Shown here: piece by piece, positions 16,961 through 25,860 of the stretch
Position numbering within the stretch: position 1 is the first letter of the stretch
How the letters are laid out: every line of letters begins with the position of its first letter
DNA from: Leeuwenhoekiella marinoflava DSM 3653
Lineage (GTDB): Bacteria > Bacteroidota > Bacteroidia > Flavobacteriales > Flavobacteriaceae
Reading direction: 5' to 3'
DNA length: 64,000 nucleotides
Assembly: GCF_900129005.1 (NCBI RefSeq)
Contig: NZ_FQUN01000004.1
Span: 186,001-250,000 of the forward strand
Notes under the pieces: generated by a model
Database searches by the model: none
Seen by the model: the letters and a program-made list of their open reading frames with translations, nothing else
What the model was told of the DNA's origin: nothing
Translations under genes and position numbers: made by a program

Positions 16961-18676
16961 ATGAAATATTCTAGTATACCCATCGCACAGTCTGTGGTTT
17001 TGCTTTGTTTAGAAAAAGGCATCAATCACGTCGTTATATCTCCGGGATCGCGTAATGCACCACTCACAATAGGTTTTACACATCATCCTGACATTCATAC
17101 TTACAGCGTTGTTGACGAGCGTTCTGCAGCATTTTTTGCTTTAGGTCTCGCACAGCAATTGCAAAAACCGGTTGCCGTTTGTTGTACTTCCGGTAGTGCG
17201 GTTTTAAATTATTACCCGGCGGTTTCTGAGGCTTTTTACAGCGATATTCCGCTTGTGATAATTTCTGCAGATCGACCTATTGAACGTATAGATATAGGTG
17301 ATGGCCAGACCATCCGCCAGCGCAATGTGTTTGAAAATCACATTTTGTATTCGGCTAATTTATATTCTGAATATGTACCGGATACTCCTTTGCTAGATCC
17401 GAAGCTAATTCAAAAACAGCGCGAAGTCACCAAGCACAATCAGCAAGAAATCAATAAAGCGCTTAATGAAGCTTTAGTAGGACAGGGGCCGGTTCATATC
17501 AATGTTCCGTTTTATGAGCCGTTGTATAACACTACCGAAGAAAAATTGGTCAATCCTATTTTGGTTGACCAACAACCTAAAGCTATAGAACTTACCGATG
17601 ATCAGTTGGTTCCTTTTCTTTCTAAATGGAATAAAGCCAAACGGAAACTGGTTTTAATAGGCGTGTTGCATCCCAACACTATTGAGCAGGAATTTCTAGA
17701 TCGTTTAGGTGAAGATCCTAGTGTTTTAGTTTTTACCGAAACAACTTCCAATCTTCATCATTCTAATTTCTTTACCAGAACCGATAATATAATCGGTTCG
17801 CTGGACGATGCCGGTTTTAAAGAGCTGCAACCTGAAATTCTAGTGACTCTGGGCGGAATGGTAATCTCAAAAAAGATAAAGGCTTTTTTACGTAATTATC
17901 AACCTGAAGAGCATTGGCATATAGATCCTAAAAAAGCTTACGACACGTATTTCTGTCTCAATAAGCATTTTAAAATACCGGTCAATTTTTTCTGGTCTAG
18001 ATTTTTAAATAAAACTCAGCCTATAGCTAGTAATTATCAGTCAGATTGGCTTCAAGTTCGGAAACGCAGAGATGCAATGCATAAGGCCTATACAAATCAA
18101 ATGACTTGGTGTGATTTTAAAGCTTTTGATTTGGTTTTAAAAGAACTCAGATCTGATAGTTTATTGCAGTTAGGAAACAGCTCCACCGTGCGTTATGTGC
18201 AACTTTTTGATATTGATAAATCGCTAAAAGTTTATTGCAATCGTGGGACGAGTGGGATAGATGGAAGTACTTCTACAGCGGTAGGTGCTGCAACAGCAGC
18301 TCAATTACCGACGACGCTCATTACCGGGGATCTCAGTTTCTTTTACGACAGTAACGGACTTTGGAATGCTTATTTGCCGAAGGATTTTAAGATAATAGTG
18401 ATCAACAATAGTGGTGGTGGAATTTTTAGAATTCTTCCGGGAGATAAAGAATCTCAGGCTTTTGAGACCTATTTTGAAACGACACATCAGCTTGATGCAT
18501 CCCATCTTTGTATGATGTTTGGTTTGAGTTATTTTTCCGCAAAAAATGAAGAAGAACTCATACAGGCGCAACAGGATTTTTATGCTGAAAATAGCAAACC
18601 TTGTCTGCTTGAGATCAAAACGCCGAGACTGGAAAATGACCGTGTCTTGTTGAGTTACTTTGATTACATCAGATGA
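16961..18676 (+). CDS. menD: MenD, 2-succinyl-5-enolpyruvyl-6-hydroxy-3-cyclohexene-1-carboxylate synthase
   Basis: A thiamine-diphosphate enzyme that joins isochorismate and 2-oxoglutarate in menaquinone synthesis. The 571-residue length is normal. Motifs seen are VISPGSRNAPLT (about 24-35), VDERSAAFFALGLAQ with the ThDP-activating glutamate, CCTSGSAVLNYYPAV, and, in the C-terminal ThDP domain, RGTSGIDGSTSTAVG and the GDLSFFYDSNGLWN segment that binds metal-diphosphate. It follows menF directly. No menH or menC is adjacent. Confidence 0.97.
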   Translation: MKYSSIPIAQSVVLLCLEKGINHVVISPGSRNAPLTIGFTHHPDIHTYSVVDERSAAFFALGLAQQLQKPVAVCCTSGSAVLNYYPAVSEAFYSDIPLVIISADRPIERIDIGDGQTIRQRNVFENHILYSANLYSEYVPDTPLLDPKLIQKQREVTKHNQQEINKALNEALVGQGPVHINVPFYEPLYNTTEEKLVNPILVDQQPKAIELTDDQLVPFLSKWNKAKRKLVLIGVLHPNTIEQEFLDRLGEDPSVLVFTETTSNLHHSNFFTRTDNIIGSLDDAGFKELQPEILVTLGGMVISKKIKAFLRNYQPEEHWHIDPKKAYDTYFCLNKHFKIPVNFFWSRFLNKTQPIASNYQSDWLQVRKRRDAMHKAYTNQMTWCDFKAFDLVLKELRSDSLLQLGNSSTVRYVQLFDIDKSLKVYCNRGTSGIDGSTSTAVGAATAAQLPTTLITGDLSFFYDSNGLWNAYLPKDFKIIVINNSGGGIFRILPGDKESQAFETYFETTHQLDASHLCMMFGLSYFSAKNEEELIQAQQDFYAENSKPCLLEIKTPRLENDRVLLSYFDYIR

Positions 18677-18744
18677 CTTTTTTTTAATTTTATGTATCTT
18701 TAAAGAAGTTAAAAAATTTAATGCACTAAAAATTAAGTATCCCC

Positions 18745-19086
18745 ATGAGTAAAAGAGATGAAATGATTGCTAAATATGCAGCAGACCTTAAAGAAAAATT
18801 AGGTATTGACGCAGATATGGATTTGTTAACCAAAGTAACCATTGGTTGTGGCCCTTCTATTTATAATAAAGATTCTTCAACAGTTTCCGGAGGAAGTGAA
18901 TCAGAATTAGAAACTGTAAAAAATAACTTTCTGATCAAAAAATTAGGCCTAAGCGACGGTCCTGCTTTGATGGAAGGTATCAATAAAGTCGTAGAAGAAT
19001 ACGGTACTTCTAATCGTAATAAATACCGTGCTGTAGTTTATTATTTGCTGACTAAACATTTTGGTAAAGAAGAAGTTTACAGTTAG
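18745..19086 (+). CDS. DUF2853 family protein
   Basis: A 113-residue soluble protein starting MSKRDEMIAKYAADLKEK. The highly helical sequence with GCGPSIYNKDSSTVSG in the middle and LTKHFGKEEVYS at the end matches the DUF2853 family of small cytoplasmic proteins with no known function. It lies 68 bases behind menD and is followed by a terminator and a repeat, so it may be the last gene of the first menaquinone transcript. No catalytic residues can be named. Confidence 0.85.
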   Translation: MSKRDEMIAKYAADLKEKLGIDADMDLLTKVTIGCGPSIYNKDSSTVSGGSESELETVKNNFLIKKLGLSDGPALMEGINKVVEEYGTSNRNKYRAVVYYLLTKHFGKEEVYS

Positions 19087-19110
19087 TAATCACTATACTT
19101 TAGAATATTG

Positions 19111-19141
19111 AAAACCGCCTCAAACCCTGAAGCGGTTTTTT
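19111..19141 (+). terminator. Terminator after DUF2853 gene
   Basis: AAAACCGCCTCA and TGAAGCGGTTTT pair with one mismatch around AACCC, followed by six T. Confidence 0.85.
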
Positions 19142-19165
19142 ATTGGCACCGCCAAAGGGTTTAAT

Positions 19166-19308
19166 ACCCCGAAGCTTGCCTCGAAATAAAAAATTTGTTT
19201 TTAACGAATGCTTCGTGGGTCTGCCTTTGTCGGCAGACAGGATTGCCTCTAAGTCAAAAGCTGTTATCTTTTAAAGCTTTGCGGGCTTGTCGCAAGGTCG
19301 TTTACAGC
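19166..19308 (+). repeat. Dispersed intergenic repeat, copy 3 (diverged)
   Basis: The blocks CCGAAGCTTGCCTCGAA, GTGGGTCTGCC, CTGCCTTTGTCGGCAGACAG, TTGCCTCTAAGTC, AAAAGCTGTT and GTTTAC recur in roughly the same order as in copy 2, but with an insertion and without the TCGATAATCGAG head. It lies between the DUF2853 terminator and the cvfB-like promoter. Confidence 0.65.
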
Positions 19309-19335
19309 TTACAAGCTTAATGACTAAATAAGGAG

Positions 19336-19363
19336 GTTGATCCTCTTATTTTTCCTAATTTTG
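19336..19363 (+). promoter_or_regulatory. Promoter of the cvfB-like/menB transcript
   Basis: TTG (19336-19338) and TAATTTTG (19356-19363) fit the Bacteroidota -33 and -7 elements with 17 bases between them; the ATG follows 19 bases later. An imperfect dyad (AAATAAGGAGG/CCTCTTATTT, 19326-19351) overlaps the -33 region and may be an operator. Confidence 0.6.
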
Positions 19364-19382
19364 AACACCTTAAATAAAAACT

Positions 19383-20225
19383 ATGCTGGCATTAGGAGAA
19401 TACCATAAAATGATAATAGATCGTGATGTAAGTCCCGGTCTTTACTTGCGCGATGAAGATGATAATGAGGTGTTGCTTCCCGGAAAATATGCTCCTGAAG
19501 GCTTTCAGCTTGAAGATGAGATTGAGGTGTATGTTTATCTGGATAATGAAGAGCGTCCAGTAGCAACCACGCTAAAACCTTATATTTTAAAAGATGGTTT
19601 TGCGTATTTGAAATGTACTTCTGTTACCAAAATCGGTGCGTTTGTAGATTGGGGATTAGATAAAGAATTGTTTGTTCCGTTTTCTAATCAGGTGACCGAA
19701 ATGCGCGAAGGCAGTTGTTATCTGGTTTATATGTACTTGGATGAGCGTACCAATCGTTTAGTAGGTTCTTCAAAATTCAATACCTATTTAAAAAATGAAG
19801 ATATTGATGTTCAGAAATTTGATAAAGTAAACCTCTTGGTTTCTCATTTTTCAGAGCACGGAGCGCACGTGATTATTAACGAGACCTATCAGGGACTTGT
19901 GCATAAAGACACCATTTTTGAAGATATTCGGGTAGGTGACCGACTTCCCGGTTACATCAAGCGCGTGCGGGAAGATAAAAAGATAGATGTGTTGCTTCAG
20001 CCTGAGGGTTACAAGAGTGTAGAGCCTAATGCGCAGTTTATTTACGATGAATTAAAGCGTAACGGAGGCAGTTTACCCGTTCACGATAAAAGTTCGCCAG
20101 AAGACATTAATGGATATTTTGGTATAAGCAAGAAGCTTTTCAAAAAAGCAATTGGTGCTCTGTATCGCGATCGCCAGATCAATATCACAGCGAACAGCAT
20201 CGAACTCAAAAATCAAGAAGATTAA
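19383..20225 (+). CDS. CvfB-like S1-domain RNA-binding protein
   Basis: A 280-residue cytoplasmic protein related to the CvfB/YitL family. Three S1-like OB folds are visible: an opening one (YHKMIIDRDVSPGLYLRD), a typical one around FAYLKCTSVTKIGAFVDWGLDKELFVPF (residues about 78-105, quoted here as two parts: KCTSVTKIGAFVDWG and LDKELFVPF), and a third at LLVSHFSEHGAHVIINET. A C-terminal winged helix follows (DINGYFGISKKLFKKAIGAL). CvfB proteins bind RNA and affect translation or virulence gene expression in Firmicutes. It starts its own transcript and is followed by menB. Confidence 0.9.
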   Translation: MLALGEYHKMIIDRDVSPGLYLRDEDDNEVLLPGKYAPEGFQLEDEIEVYVYLDNEERPVATTLKPYILKDGFAYLKCTSVTKIGAFVDWGLDKELFVPFSNQVTEMREGSCYLVYMYLDERTNRLVGSSKFNTYLKNEDIDVQKFDKVNLLVSHFSEHGAHVIINETYQGLVHKDTIFEDIRVGDRLPGYIKRVREDKKIDVLLQPEGYKSVEPNAQFIYDELKRNGGSLPVHDKSSPEDINGYFGISKKLFKKAIGALYRDRQINITANSIELKNQED

Positions 20226-20240
20226 ACTTTAGTAGGATTG

Positions 20241-20256
20241 TTTCGCTTTTGCGAAA
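20241..20256. repeat. Small hairpin TTTCGC-TTTT-GCGAAA
   Basis: A six-base perfect stem with a TTTT loop lies between the cvfB-like stop and the menB start. It resembles short palindromes of the type CGCTTTCGCGAAAGCG that I associate with intergenic regions of Flavobacteriia. No T-run follows, so readthrough into menB is expected. Confidence 0.4.
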
Positions 20257-20273
20257 ACTTAAAAGAATATATC

Positions 20274-21113
20274 ATGCAAGAACCCGATTGGAAAATTGTA
20301 AAAGAATATCAAGATATCACCTTTAAAAAAGCAGATGGGGTAGCGCGTATTGCGTTTAATCGTCCTGAAGTGCGTAATGCCTTTAGACCTAGAACTACTG
20401 CAGAATTATTGGACGCCTTTCATATCGCTCAGGAAGATACTTCTGTAGGTGTTGTTTTAGTATCTGCTGAAGGTCCTTCTCCTAAAGATGGTGTATATAG
20501 TTTTTGCAGCGGTGGCGATCAGAAAGCACGTGGCGATCAGGGTTATGTGGGAGACGACGGGTATCACCGTTTGAATATTCTTGATGTTCAGCGCTTGATC
20601 AGGTTTATGCCAAAGGCGGTCATAGCAGTTGTTCCAGGCTGGGCTGTTGGTGGGGGTCATAGTTTACATGTCGTATGCGATTTGACGCTGGCGAGTAAAG
20701 AACACGCGATTTTTAAACAAACCGATGCTGATGTAACTAGTTTTGACGGTGGATATGGTTCTGCATACCTAGCTAAAATGGTCGGGCAGAAGCGTGCTCG
20801 TGAGATTTTCTTTTTAGGTCGAAATTATTCTGCGCAGGAAGCTTATGAAATGGGAATGGTAAACGCTGTGATTCCGCATGAGGAATTAGAAGCTACCGCT
20901 TATCAATGGGCACAGGAGATTCTTGCAAAATCCCCAACATCTATTAAAATGTTAAAATTCGCCATGAACCTTACCGATGATGGTATGGTTGGACAGCAGG
21001 TTTTTGCCGGTGAAGCCACACGTTTGGCGTATATGACTGAAGAAGCTAAGGAAGGTAGAAATGCGTTTTTAGAAAAAAGAAAGCCCAATTTTGAGAAAAA
21101 ATGGATTCCATAG
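20274..21113 (+). CDS. menB: 1,4-dihydroxy-2-naphthoyl-CoA synthase (MenB)
   Basis: A crotonase-fold enzyme that closes the naphthoate ring from o-succinylbenzoyl-CoA. I chose the ATG at 20274 because MQEPDWKIVKEYQDITFKK is the expected N terminus; the in-frame upstream ATG would add 12 unrelated residues across the hairpin. The 279-residue protein shows the MenB hallmarks CSGGDQKARGDQGYV and PGWAVGGGHSLHVVCDLT (oxyanion hole and bicarbonate/Asp region), and ends NFEKKWIP as family members do. It works with the thioesterase, MenF and MenD encoded just upstream. Confidence 0.97.
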   Translation: MQEPDWKIVKEYQDITFKKADGVARIAFNRPEVRNAFRPRTTAELLDAFHIAQEDTSVGVVLVSAEGPSPKDGVYSFCSGGDQKARGDQGYVGDDGYHRLNILDVQRLIRFMPKAVIAVVPGWAVGGGHSLHVVCDLTLASKEHAIFKQTDADVTSFDGGYGSAYLAKMVGQKRAREIFFLGRNYSAQEAYEMGMVNAVIPHEELEATAYQWAQEILAKSPTSIKMLKFAMNLTDDGMVGQQVFAGEATRLAYMTEEAKEGRNAFLEKRKPNFEKKWIP

Positions 21114-21172
21114 TCGGTAAATTGAATAGGTTCTAGTATTTTTATTAGCAATCCTCATCAAAAAAAAGCTCC

Positions 21173-21691
21173 ATGGAATATACGTTTACAAATGCCCCGG
21201 TAGACTTAGAGACCTTACCAGATTATCAGCAATTAAATTATACATCAGTTTCAAAAAAGAGACTCTATAAGGTATGGACTGTCTTGGCTGTTTTATTCAT
21301 CCTTATCGCTGTAGGGCTTTATTTCTTGCGTGAAGCGACTGATGTTCCTATGCTTATTCCCGGTTTGACGATTGGAGTTTTTGTGGTTTTTACGTTGTTT
21401 TTTTTCTATCAATTTCTGCTTCAGAAAAAAATAGGCTATGCTTTGCGAGAACGGGATATAGCTTATAAAAGAGGATTTCTATTTGAAAAGATTACTATTA
21501 TACCATTCAATCGAATTCAGCATATTTCTACTTCTGCAGGAGCATTAGACAAAGTATTCAAAATTTCGAATCTCAATATTTTTACAGCTGGAGGCGCGGG
21601 TAGTGACATTAATATTCCCGGGTTGCCGCCTGAACTGGCAGCCCGACTTAAAGAAAAAGTAGCTAATCATCTTACTGAAACAGATGAATAG
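21173..21691 (+). CDS. PH-domain (bPH2/YdbS-type) membrane protein
   Basis: A 172-residue protein with two adjacent transmembrane helices (about residues 34-55 and 61-85), then a bacterial PH domain. In that domain, GYALRERDIAYKRG, IIPFNRIQHISTSAG and LNIFTAGGAGSDINIPGL are the family features. It overlaps the next gene by eight bases, and the two belong to the YdbS/YdbT pair found widely in bacteria. The pair's function is not established; a role in membrane stress or export has been suggested for relatives. Confidence 0.88.
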   Translation: MEYTFTNAPVDLETLPDYQQLNYTSVSKKRLYKVWTVLAVLFILIAVGLYFLREATDVPMLIPGLTIGVFVVFTLFFFYQFLLQKKIGYALRERDIAYKRGFLFEKITIIPFNRIQHISTSAGALDKVFKISNLNIFTAGGAGSDINIPGLPPELAARLKEKVANHLTETDE

Positions 21692-23213
21692 GTCATTTTC
21701 AGAACCGCAACTGCAGTCCAAACCGGGAGTACTTTTTATTTTTTTCTCTCAGTTTTATAAACTCCTGAGAGCACTTGGGCCGGTATTGCTGTTTTTTATA
21801 ATCAAAGGTCCTAAAACAGGTTATACTACGCAGATCGTGCTAGGAATAGCAGTTGCACTTTTATTGCTGCTGGGTTTTAGTGTGCTTTCTTTCTACAGAT
21901 TTAAATTTCATATCGATTACAAAAACAGCGAATTTGTGTTGCAAAAGGGAGTCTTTTCAACAGAATTGATCAGCATTCCTTTTTCAAAAATTCAGCAAGT
22001 TTATTTTAAACGCTCCTTGTTGCAGCGGGTAATAGGTGTTTATAGTGTTGTTATAGATACAGCAGGAAGTAGTGGTCAGGAGATTAATATTAAAGCTTTA
22101 TCTGAAGCAAAGGCTAAAGATTTGCAGCGCGTACTGATGGATGCTGTAAACGAAAATAATCAGGATATCGAAGCTGAGCCTTCAGCGGGAATTGCAGAAG
22201 ACAAAAATACATCTTCCACAATATGGAATCATAAGTTATCACCTTTAGCACTATTAAAGCTGGGGCTTACCAGTAATTATTTTAGAGGAGTCTGGCTGAT
22301 TCTTATTTTTGTCGGTTCGATCTATCAGCAACTGGGTGATTTTGATTTGGTGCAAAGTGATCAGTACAAAGAAGGTTTAAAAGGCTATTTAGATTCTTAT
22401 AGTAAGCCGATAGAGTTATTTATTCTTACCGCTTTGGTATTTGTAGGAGTGTTTTTAATCGGTATGTTGATCTCGTGTGTTGAGATATTTATCAAATATT
22501 TTGATCTCAATCTAACACAAACCAAAGAAAGTCTTGAACTCGAAATGGGACTTAAAACCAATACTAAAATCAGTCTCAAGCCCAGACGTGTACAGCTCTT
22601 GCGCGTTGTTACAAATCCTATTCAAAAACGCCTGAACCTTCAAGAAACACAAATAGCTTTAGCCAGCAGTCAGGATAATCTAAGTAAAACAAAAATTAGT
22701 ATTCCGGGCTTAGAGCGTATGCAAATAGAGCGTGTAAAACGGTTTTTATTTAGTCACCCTATGCGTCCGGGACGTGTTTTTAAACCGGCTTTTATCTTAT
22801 ACATCCGCTTGCTGATTCTGGCAAGTTTACCTCTTATTTTGACAGCGATTGTAGCTTCTTTTTTAGTGCCTAATTATATGGTTGAAATTCTGAGTATACT
22901 TTTTATCATTTTTGGGATGCTCATCATTCCTTACCAATACTATTGGTACCGTGCACTTTCTTTAGAAATCACACCAGAGTTTATCATCAGACGCAAAGGT
23001 GTATGGAATCAAAAAACCGAAATTATCGAGCTTTTCAAACTTCAATCAGTTACGGTGGATCAACCGGTGTGGTATAAAAAACGCCAGTTGTATAATTATA
23101 CCTTTCATACTGCCGGTGGTGATATTTCATTTCCGTTAACGTCACATAAGATGCAACAGTATATCAATTATGCTTTGTATCGTGTAGCAATAAATAAGCA
23201 ATCCTGGATGTAG
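21684..23213 (+). CDS. PH-domain (bPH2/YdbT-type) membrane protein
   Basis: A 509-residue protein that starts inside the preceding gene. It contains three bPH2 repeats, each marked by a strand ending in a basic/aromatic signature: FVLQKGVFSTELISIPFSKI (about residues 89-108), LEMGLKTNTKISLKPRRVQ (about 285) and IIRRKGVWNQKTEIIELFK (about 434). Pairs of transmembrane helices precede each repeat. It forms a likely complex with the smaller partner. Substrate and role are unknown. Confidence 0.87.
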   Translation: MNRSFSEPQLQSKPGVLFIFFSQFYKLLRALGPVLLFFIIKGPKTGYTTQIVLGIAVALLLLLGFSVLSFYRFKFHIDYKNSEFVLQKGVFSTELISIPFSKIQQVYFKRSLLQRVIGVYSVVIDTAGSSGQEINIKALSEAKAKDLQRVLMDAVNENNQDIEAEPSAGIAEDKNTSSTIWNHKLSPLALLKLGLTSNYFRGVWLILIFVGSIYQQLGDFDLVQSDQYKEGLKGYLDSYSKPIELFILTALVFVGVFLIGMLISCVEIFIKYFDLNLTQTKESLELEMGLKTNTKISLKPRRVQLLRVVTNPIQKRLNLQETQIALASSQDNLSKTKISIPGLERMQIERVKRFLFSHPMRPGRVFKPAFILYIRLLILASLPLILTAIVASFLVPNYMVEILSILFIIFGMLIIPYQYYWYRALSLEITPEFIIRRKGVWNQKTEIIELFKLQSVTVDQPVWYKKRQLYNYTFHTAGGDISFPLTSHKMQQYINYALYRVAINKQSWM

Positions 23214-23260
23214 GTGTAGGATTACTTATTTTATATCGAAATAAAACGGGTCTGTATTAT

Positions 23261-25672
23261 TTAGCGAATCGCCGGAAACTTATCTGGTTTTACTTCGCGC
23301 ATGATGCTGTAAACCTTTTCAAAAATATCTTCTGCTGAAGGTTTAGAGAAGTAGTCGCCATCTGTACCATAAGCTGGTCTGTGTGGTTTAGCTGTAAGTG
23401 TTTGTGGTGCGCTGTCTAAATGCTTGAATGCTTTTTGCTCATCGAGCAGGTGTTGCATCAAATAAGCTGAAGCTCCACCCGGCATATCTTCATCAACAAC
23501 CAGAATCCGGTTAGTTTTTATAATACTTTTTACCGTGTCATGATTGAGGTCAAAAGGTAATAGGGACTGTGCATCAATAACTTCAGCATTTATACCAGAA
23601 GCTTGAAGCTCCTGAGCGGCTTGTTGAACTAAGCGCAATGTACTTCCGTAAGAAAGAATCGTGATATCTGTACCTTCTCGTACTACTTCAACTTTACCAA
23701 TAGGTGTTGTGAAGTTCCCCAGATTTTTAGGTAATTTTTCTTTAAGACGATAGCCATTAAGACATTCTATAATTATTGCCGGTTCGTCACTTTGCATCAG
23801 TGTATTGTAGAAACCTGCAGCTTTGGTCATATTACGAGGTGTAAGAATATAAATTCCTCTTAAAAGACCTAGTAAAGATCCCATTTGAGAGCCACTGTGC
23901 CAGATTCCTTCTAAACGGTGCCCGCGAGTTCTTACGATTACCGGAGCGGTTTGCTTTCCGTGTGTTCTGTAGCGTAGGGTTGCGAGATCGTCGCTCAATG
24001 TCGCCATTGCATATAGGATATAATCCAGATATTGAATCTCAGCAATAGGACGCAAACCACGTAAAGCAAGGCCTATACCCTGACCAATGATCGTAGTTTC
24101 ACGAATGCCTGCATCTGCAACGCGAAACTCTCCATATTTCTCTTGTAAACCTTCGAGACCTTGATTTACGTCACCTATGGTACCTGCATCTTCTCCAAAA
24201 ATAACACTGTTAGGATATTTTGTAAACAGCGCGTCAAAATTATCACGCAATACCACACGTGCATCTACGGTTTTGGAGTCGTTAGTATATTCCGGAGCTA
24301 CTTCTGTTATGTTTGTTGCTTTAGTATCAAATTCACTAAAAACGTGGCTGCTGTAATTAGGCTGTTCTTTTTTGATGTAATCAGTTACCCAATTTTTAAG
24401 AGCTGTAATGTTCTCGCTATTTTCTTTAGCTACATAGCGTAGTGTTTTACGCGCTGCTATAATTACGTCGTTCTTAAGTGCGTCTTTCTCGTCAACTAAA
24501 GTCTGGCTGATCGAGTTTATAAATCTTCCGTTTTCGCTCTCGGCACTGATTTTATTAATCAGATTTAAAACGGTCTTTTTTTCTTTTTCTATAGGGTTTA
24601 AAAAAGCTTCCCAAGCATTACGCTTGCCTTCACGTACTTGTCTTTTAATATCTTTTTCAATAACCTGAAGTTCTTCATCAGTCGCGATCTGGTTGTTGAT
24701 CATCCATTCACGCATTTTTACGTTACAGTCATTCTCGCGTTCCCACTGTAAACGATCTTTACTTTTATAGCGCTCGTGTGAACCTGAAGTTGAGTGGCCT
24801 TGTGGTTGGGTCAATTCCGTTACATGTAAGAGTACCGGAACATGATTTTCTCGGGCTATTTTTCCGGCTTTTTCAAAAGCATCCATAAGTGCAGGATAAT
24901 CCCAGCCTTTAACCCGAATGATTTCATAACCTGCCTCTTCTTCATTACGCTGAAAACCACTTAGGATTTCAGAAATATTTTCTTTAGTTGTCTGGTGTTT
25001 TGCGTGAACGGAAATTCCGTAGTCATCATCCCAAATACAAATCACCATAGGTACTTGCAGAACACCCGCAGCATTTATGGTTTCAAAAAACATACCTTCA
25101 GAAGTACTGGCATTACCTATAGTTCCCCAGGCAACTTCATTACCTTGATCAGATAAACCATCGGTTTCAGTTTCGGGTACGTTTCTGAATATTTTAGAGG
25201 CTTGTGCGAGTCCTAAAAGGCGTGGCATTTGGCCGGCAGTAGGAGAGATGTCTGCACTACTGTTGTATTGTTCTAATAAATTTTTGAGTTCACCGTTCTC
25301 ACCCAAGCTTTGTGTGCCAAAATGTCCACCCATTTGTTTCCCGGCACTCATCGGGTCATTTTCTATACTGGTATGTGCATAAAGACCCGCAAAGAAATTT
25401 TCTATTGAAAAATGGTCAATTGCCATCATAAAAGTCTGGTCACGGTAATATCCCGATCGCCAATCACCTTTTTTGAATGCTTTGGCCATTGCTAATTGTG
25501 GCACCTCTTTACCATCGCCAAATATTCCGAATTTTGCTTTTCCGGTTAAAACTTCTCTGCGACCTAGTAAACTACATTCCCGGCTTGTCACCGCAATTTT
25601 ATAGTCATTAATGACAGTAGCTTTAAAATCATCAAAAGAAAGTTCAGAAGTGGGCTCAGATTTCGTGTGCAT
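23261..25672 (-). CDS. 2-oxoacid dehydrogenase E1 component, fused alpha and beta subunits
   Basis: An 803-residue thiamine-diphosphate enzyme. The N-terminal part (about 30-390) is E1 alpha, with GNASTSEGMFFETINAAG as the ThDP/metal region and DDDYGISVHA following. The C-terminal part (about 470-800) is E1 beta, with VIFGEDAG, ADAGIRETTIIGQGIGLAL and DEDMPGGASAYL. In other bacteria these are two genes. The fused form in Bacteroidota is usually annotated as branched-chain or 2-oxoisovalerate dehydrogenase E1. No E2 or E3 gene is adjacent. Exact substrate is not proven by sequence. Confidence 0.93.
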   Translation of the reverse strand: MHTKSEPTSELSFDDFKATVINDYKIAVTSRECSLLGRREVLTGKAKFGIFGDGKEVPQLAMAKAFKKGDWRSGYYRDQTFMMAIDHFSIENFFAGLYAHTSIENDPMSAGKQMGGHFGTQSLGENGELKNLLEQYNSSADISPTAGQMPRLLGLAQASKIFRNVPETETDGLSDQGNEVAWGTIGNASTSEGMFFETINAAGVLQVPMVICIWDDDYGISVHAKHQTTKENISEILSGFQRNEEEAGYEIIRVKGWDYPALMDAFEKAGKIARENHVPVLLHVTELTQPQGHSTSGSHERYKSKDRLQWERENDCNVKMREWMINNQIATDEELQVIEKDIKRQVREGKRNAWEAFLNPIEKEKKTVLNLINKISAESENGRFINSISQTLVDEKDALKNDVIIAARKTLRYVAKENSENITALKNWVTDYIKKEQPNYSSHVFSEFDTKATNITEVAPEYTNDSKTVDARVVLRDNFDALFTKYPNSVIFGEDAGTIGDVNQGLEGLQEKYGEFRVADAGIRETTIIGQGIGLALRGLRPIAEIQYLDYILYAMATLSDDLATLRYRTHGKQTAPVIVRTRGHRLEGIWHSGSQMGSLLGLLRGIYILTPRNMTKAAGFYNTLMQSDEPAIIIECLNGYRLKEKLPKNLGNFTTPIGKVEVVREGTDITILSYGSTLRLVQQAAQELQASGINAEVIDAQSLLPFDLNHDTVKSIIKTNRILVVDEDMPGGASAYLMQHLLDEQKAFKHLDSAPQTLTAKPHRPAYGTDGDYFSKPSAEDIFEKVYSIMREVKPDKFPAIR

Positions 25673-25860
25673 AATATTTCAAACGGTTTCGGTAAAAATA
25701 CAGAAAATTCACCTCACATACAATTCAATAATTCTTTAATAAAATGATAAATTTTCAATAAAAGTTAATTTTGTTGAAAATAATTCAATTAAAACAAGGA
25801 ATAGCGTGGTTTTGATATAGAAAGTTAAATAAAAACTAAGTGTTTGAAGTTTTAATTCTC

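Noticed and set aside
20457-21151. Minus-strand open frames opposite menB
   Set aside because: Shadows of the menB gene; no domain or start signal supports them.
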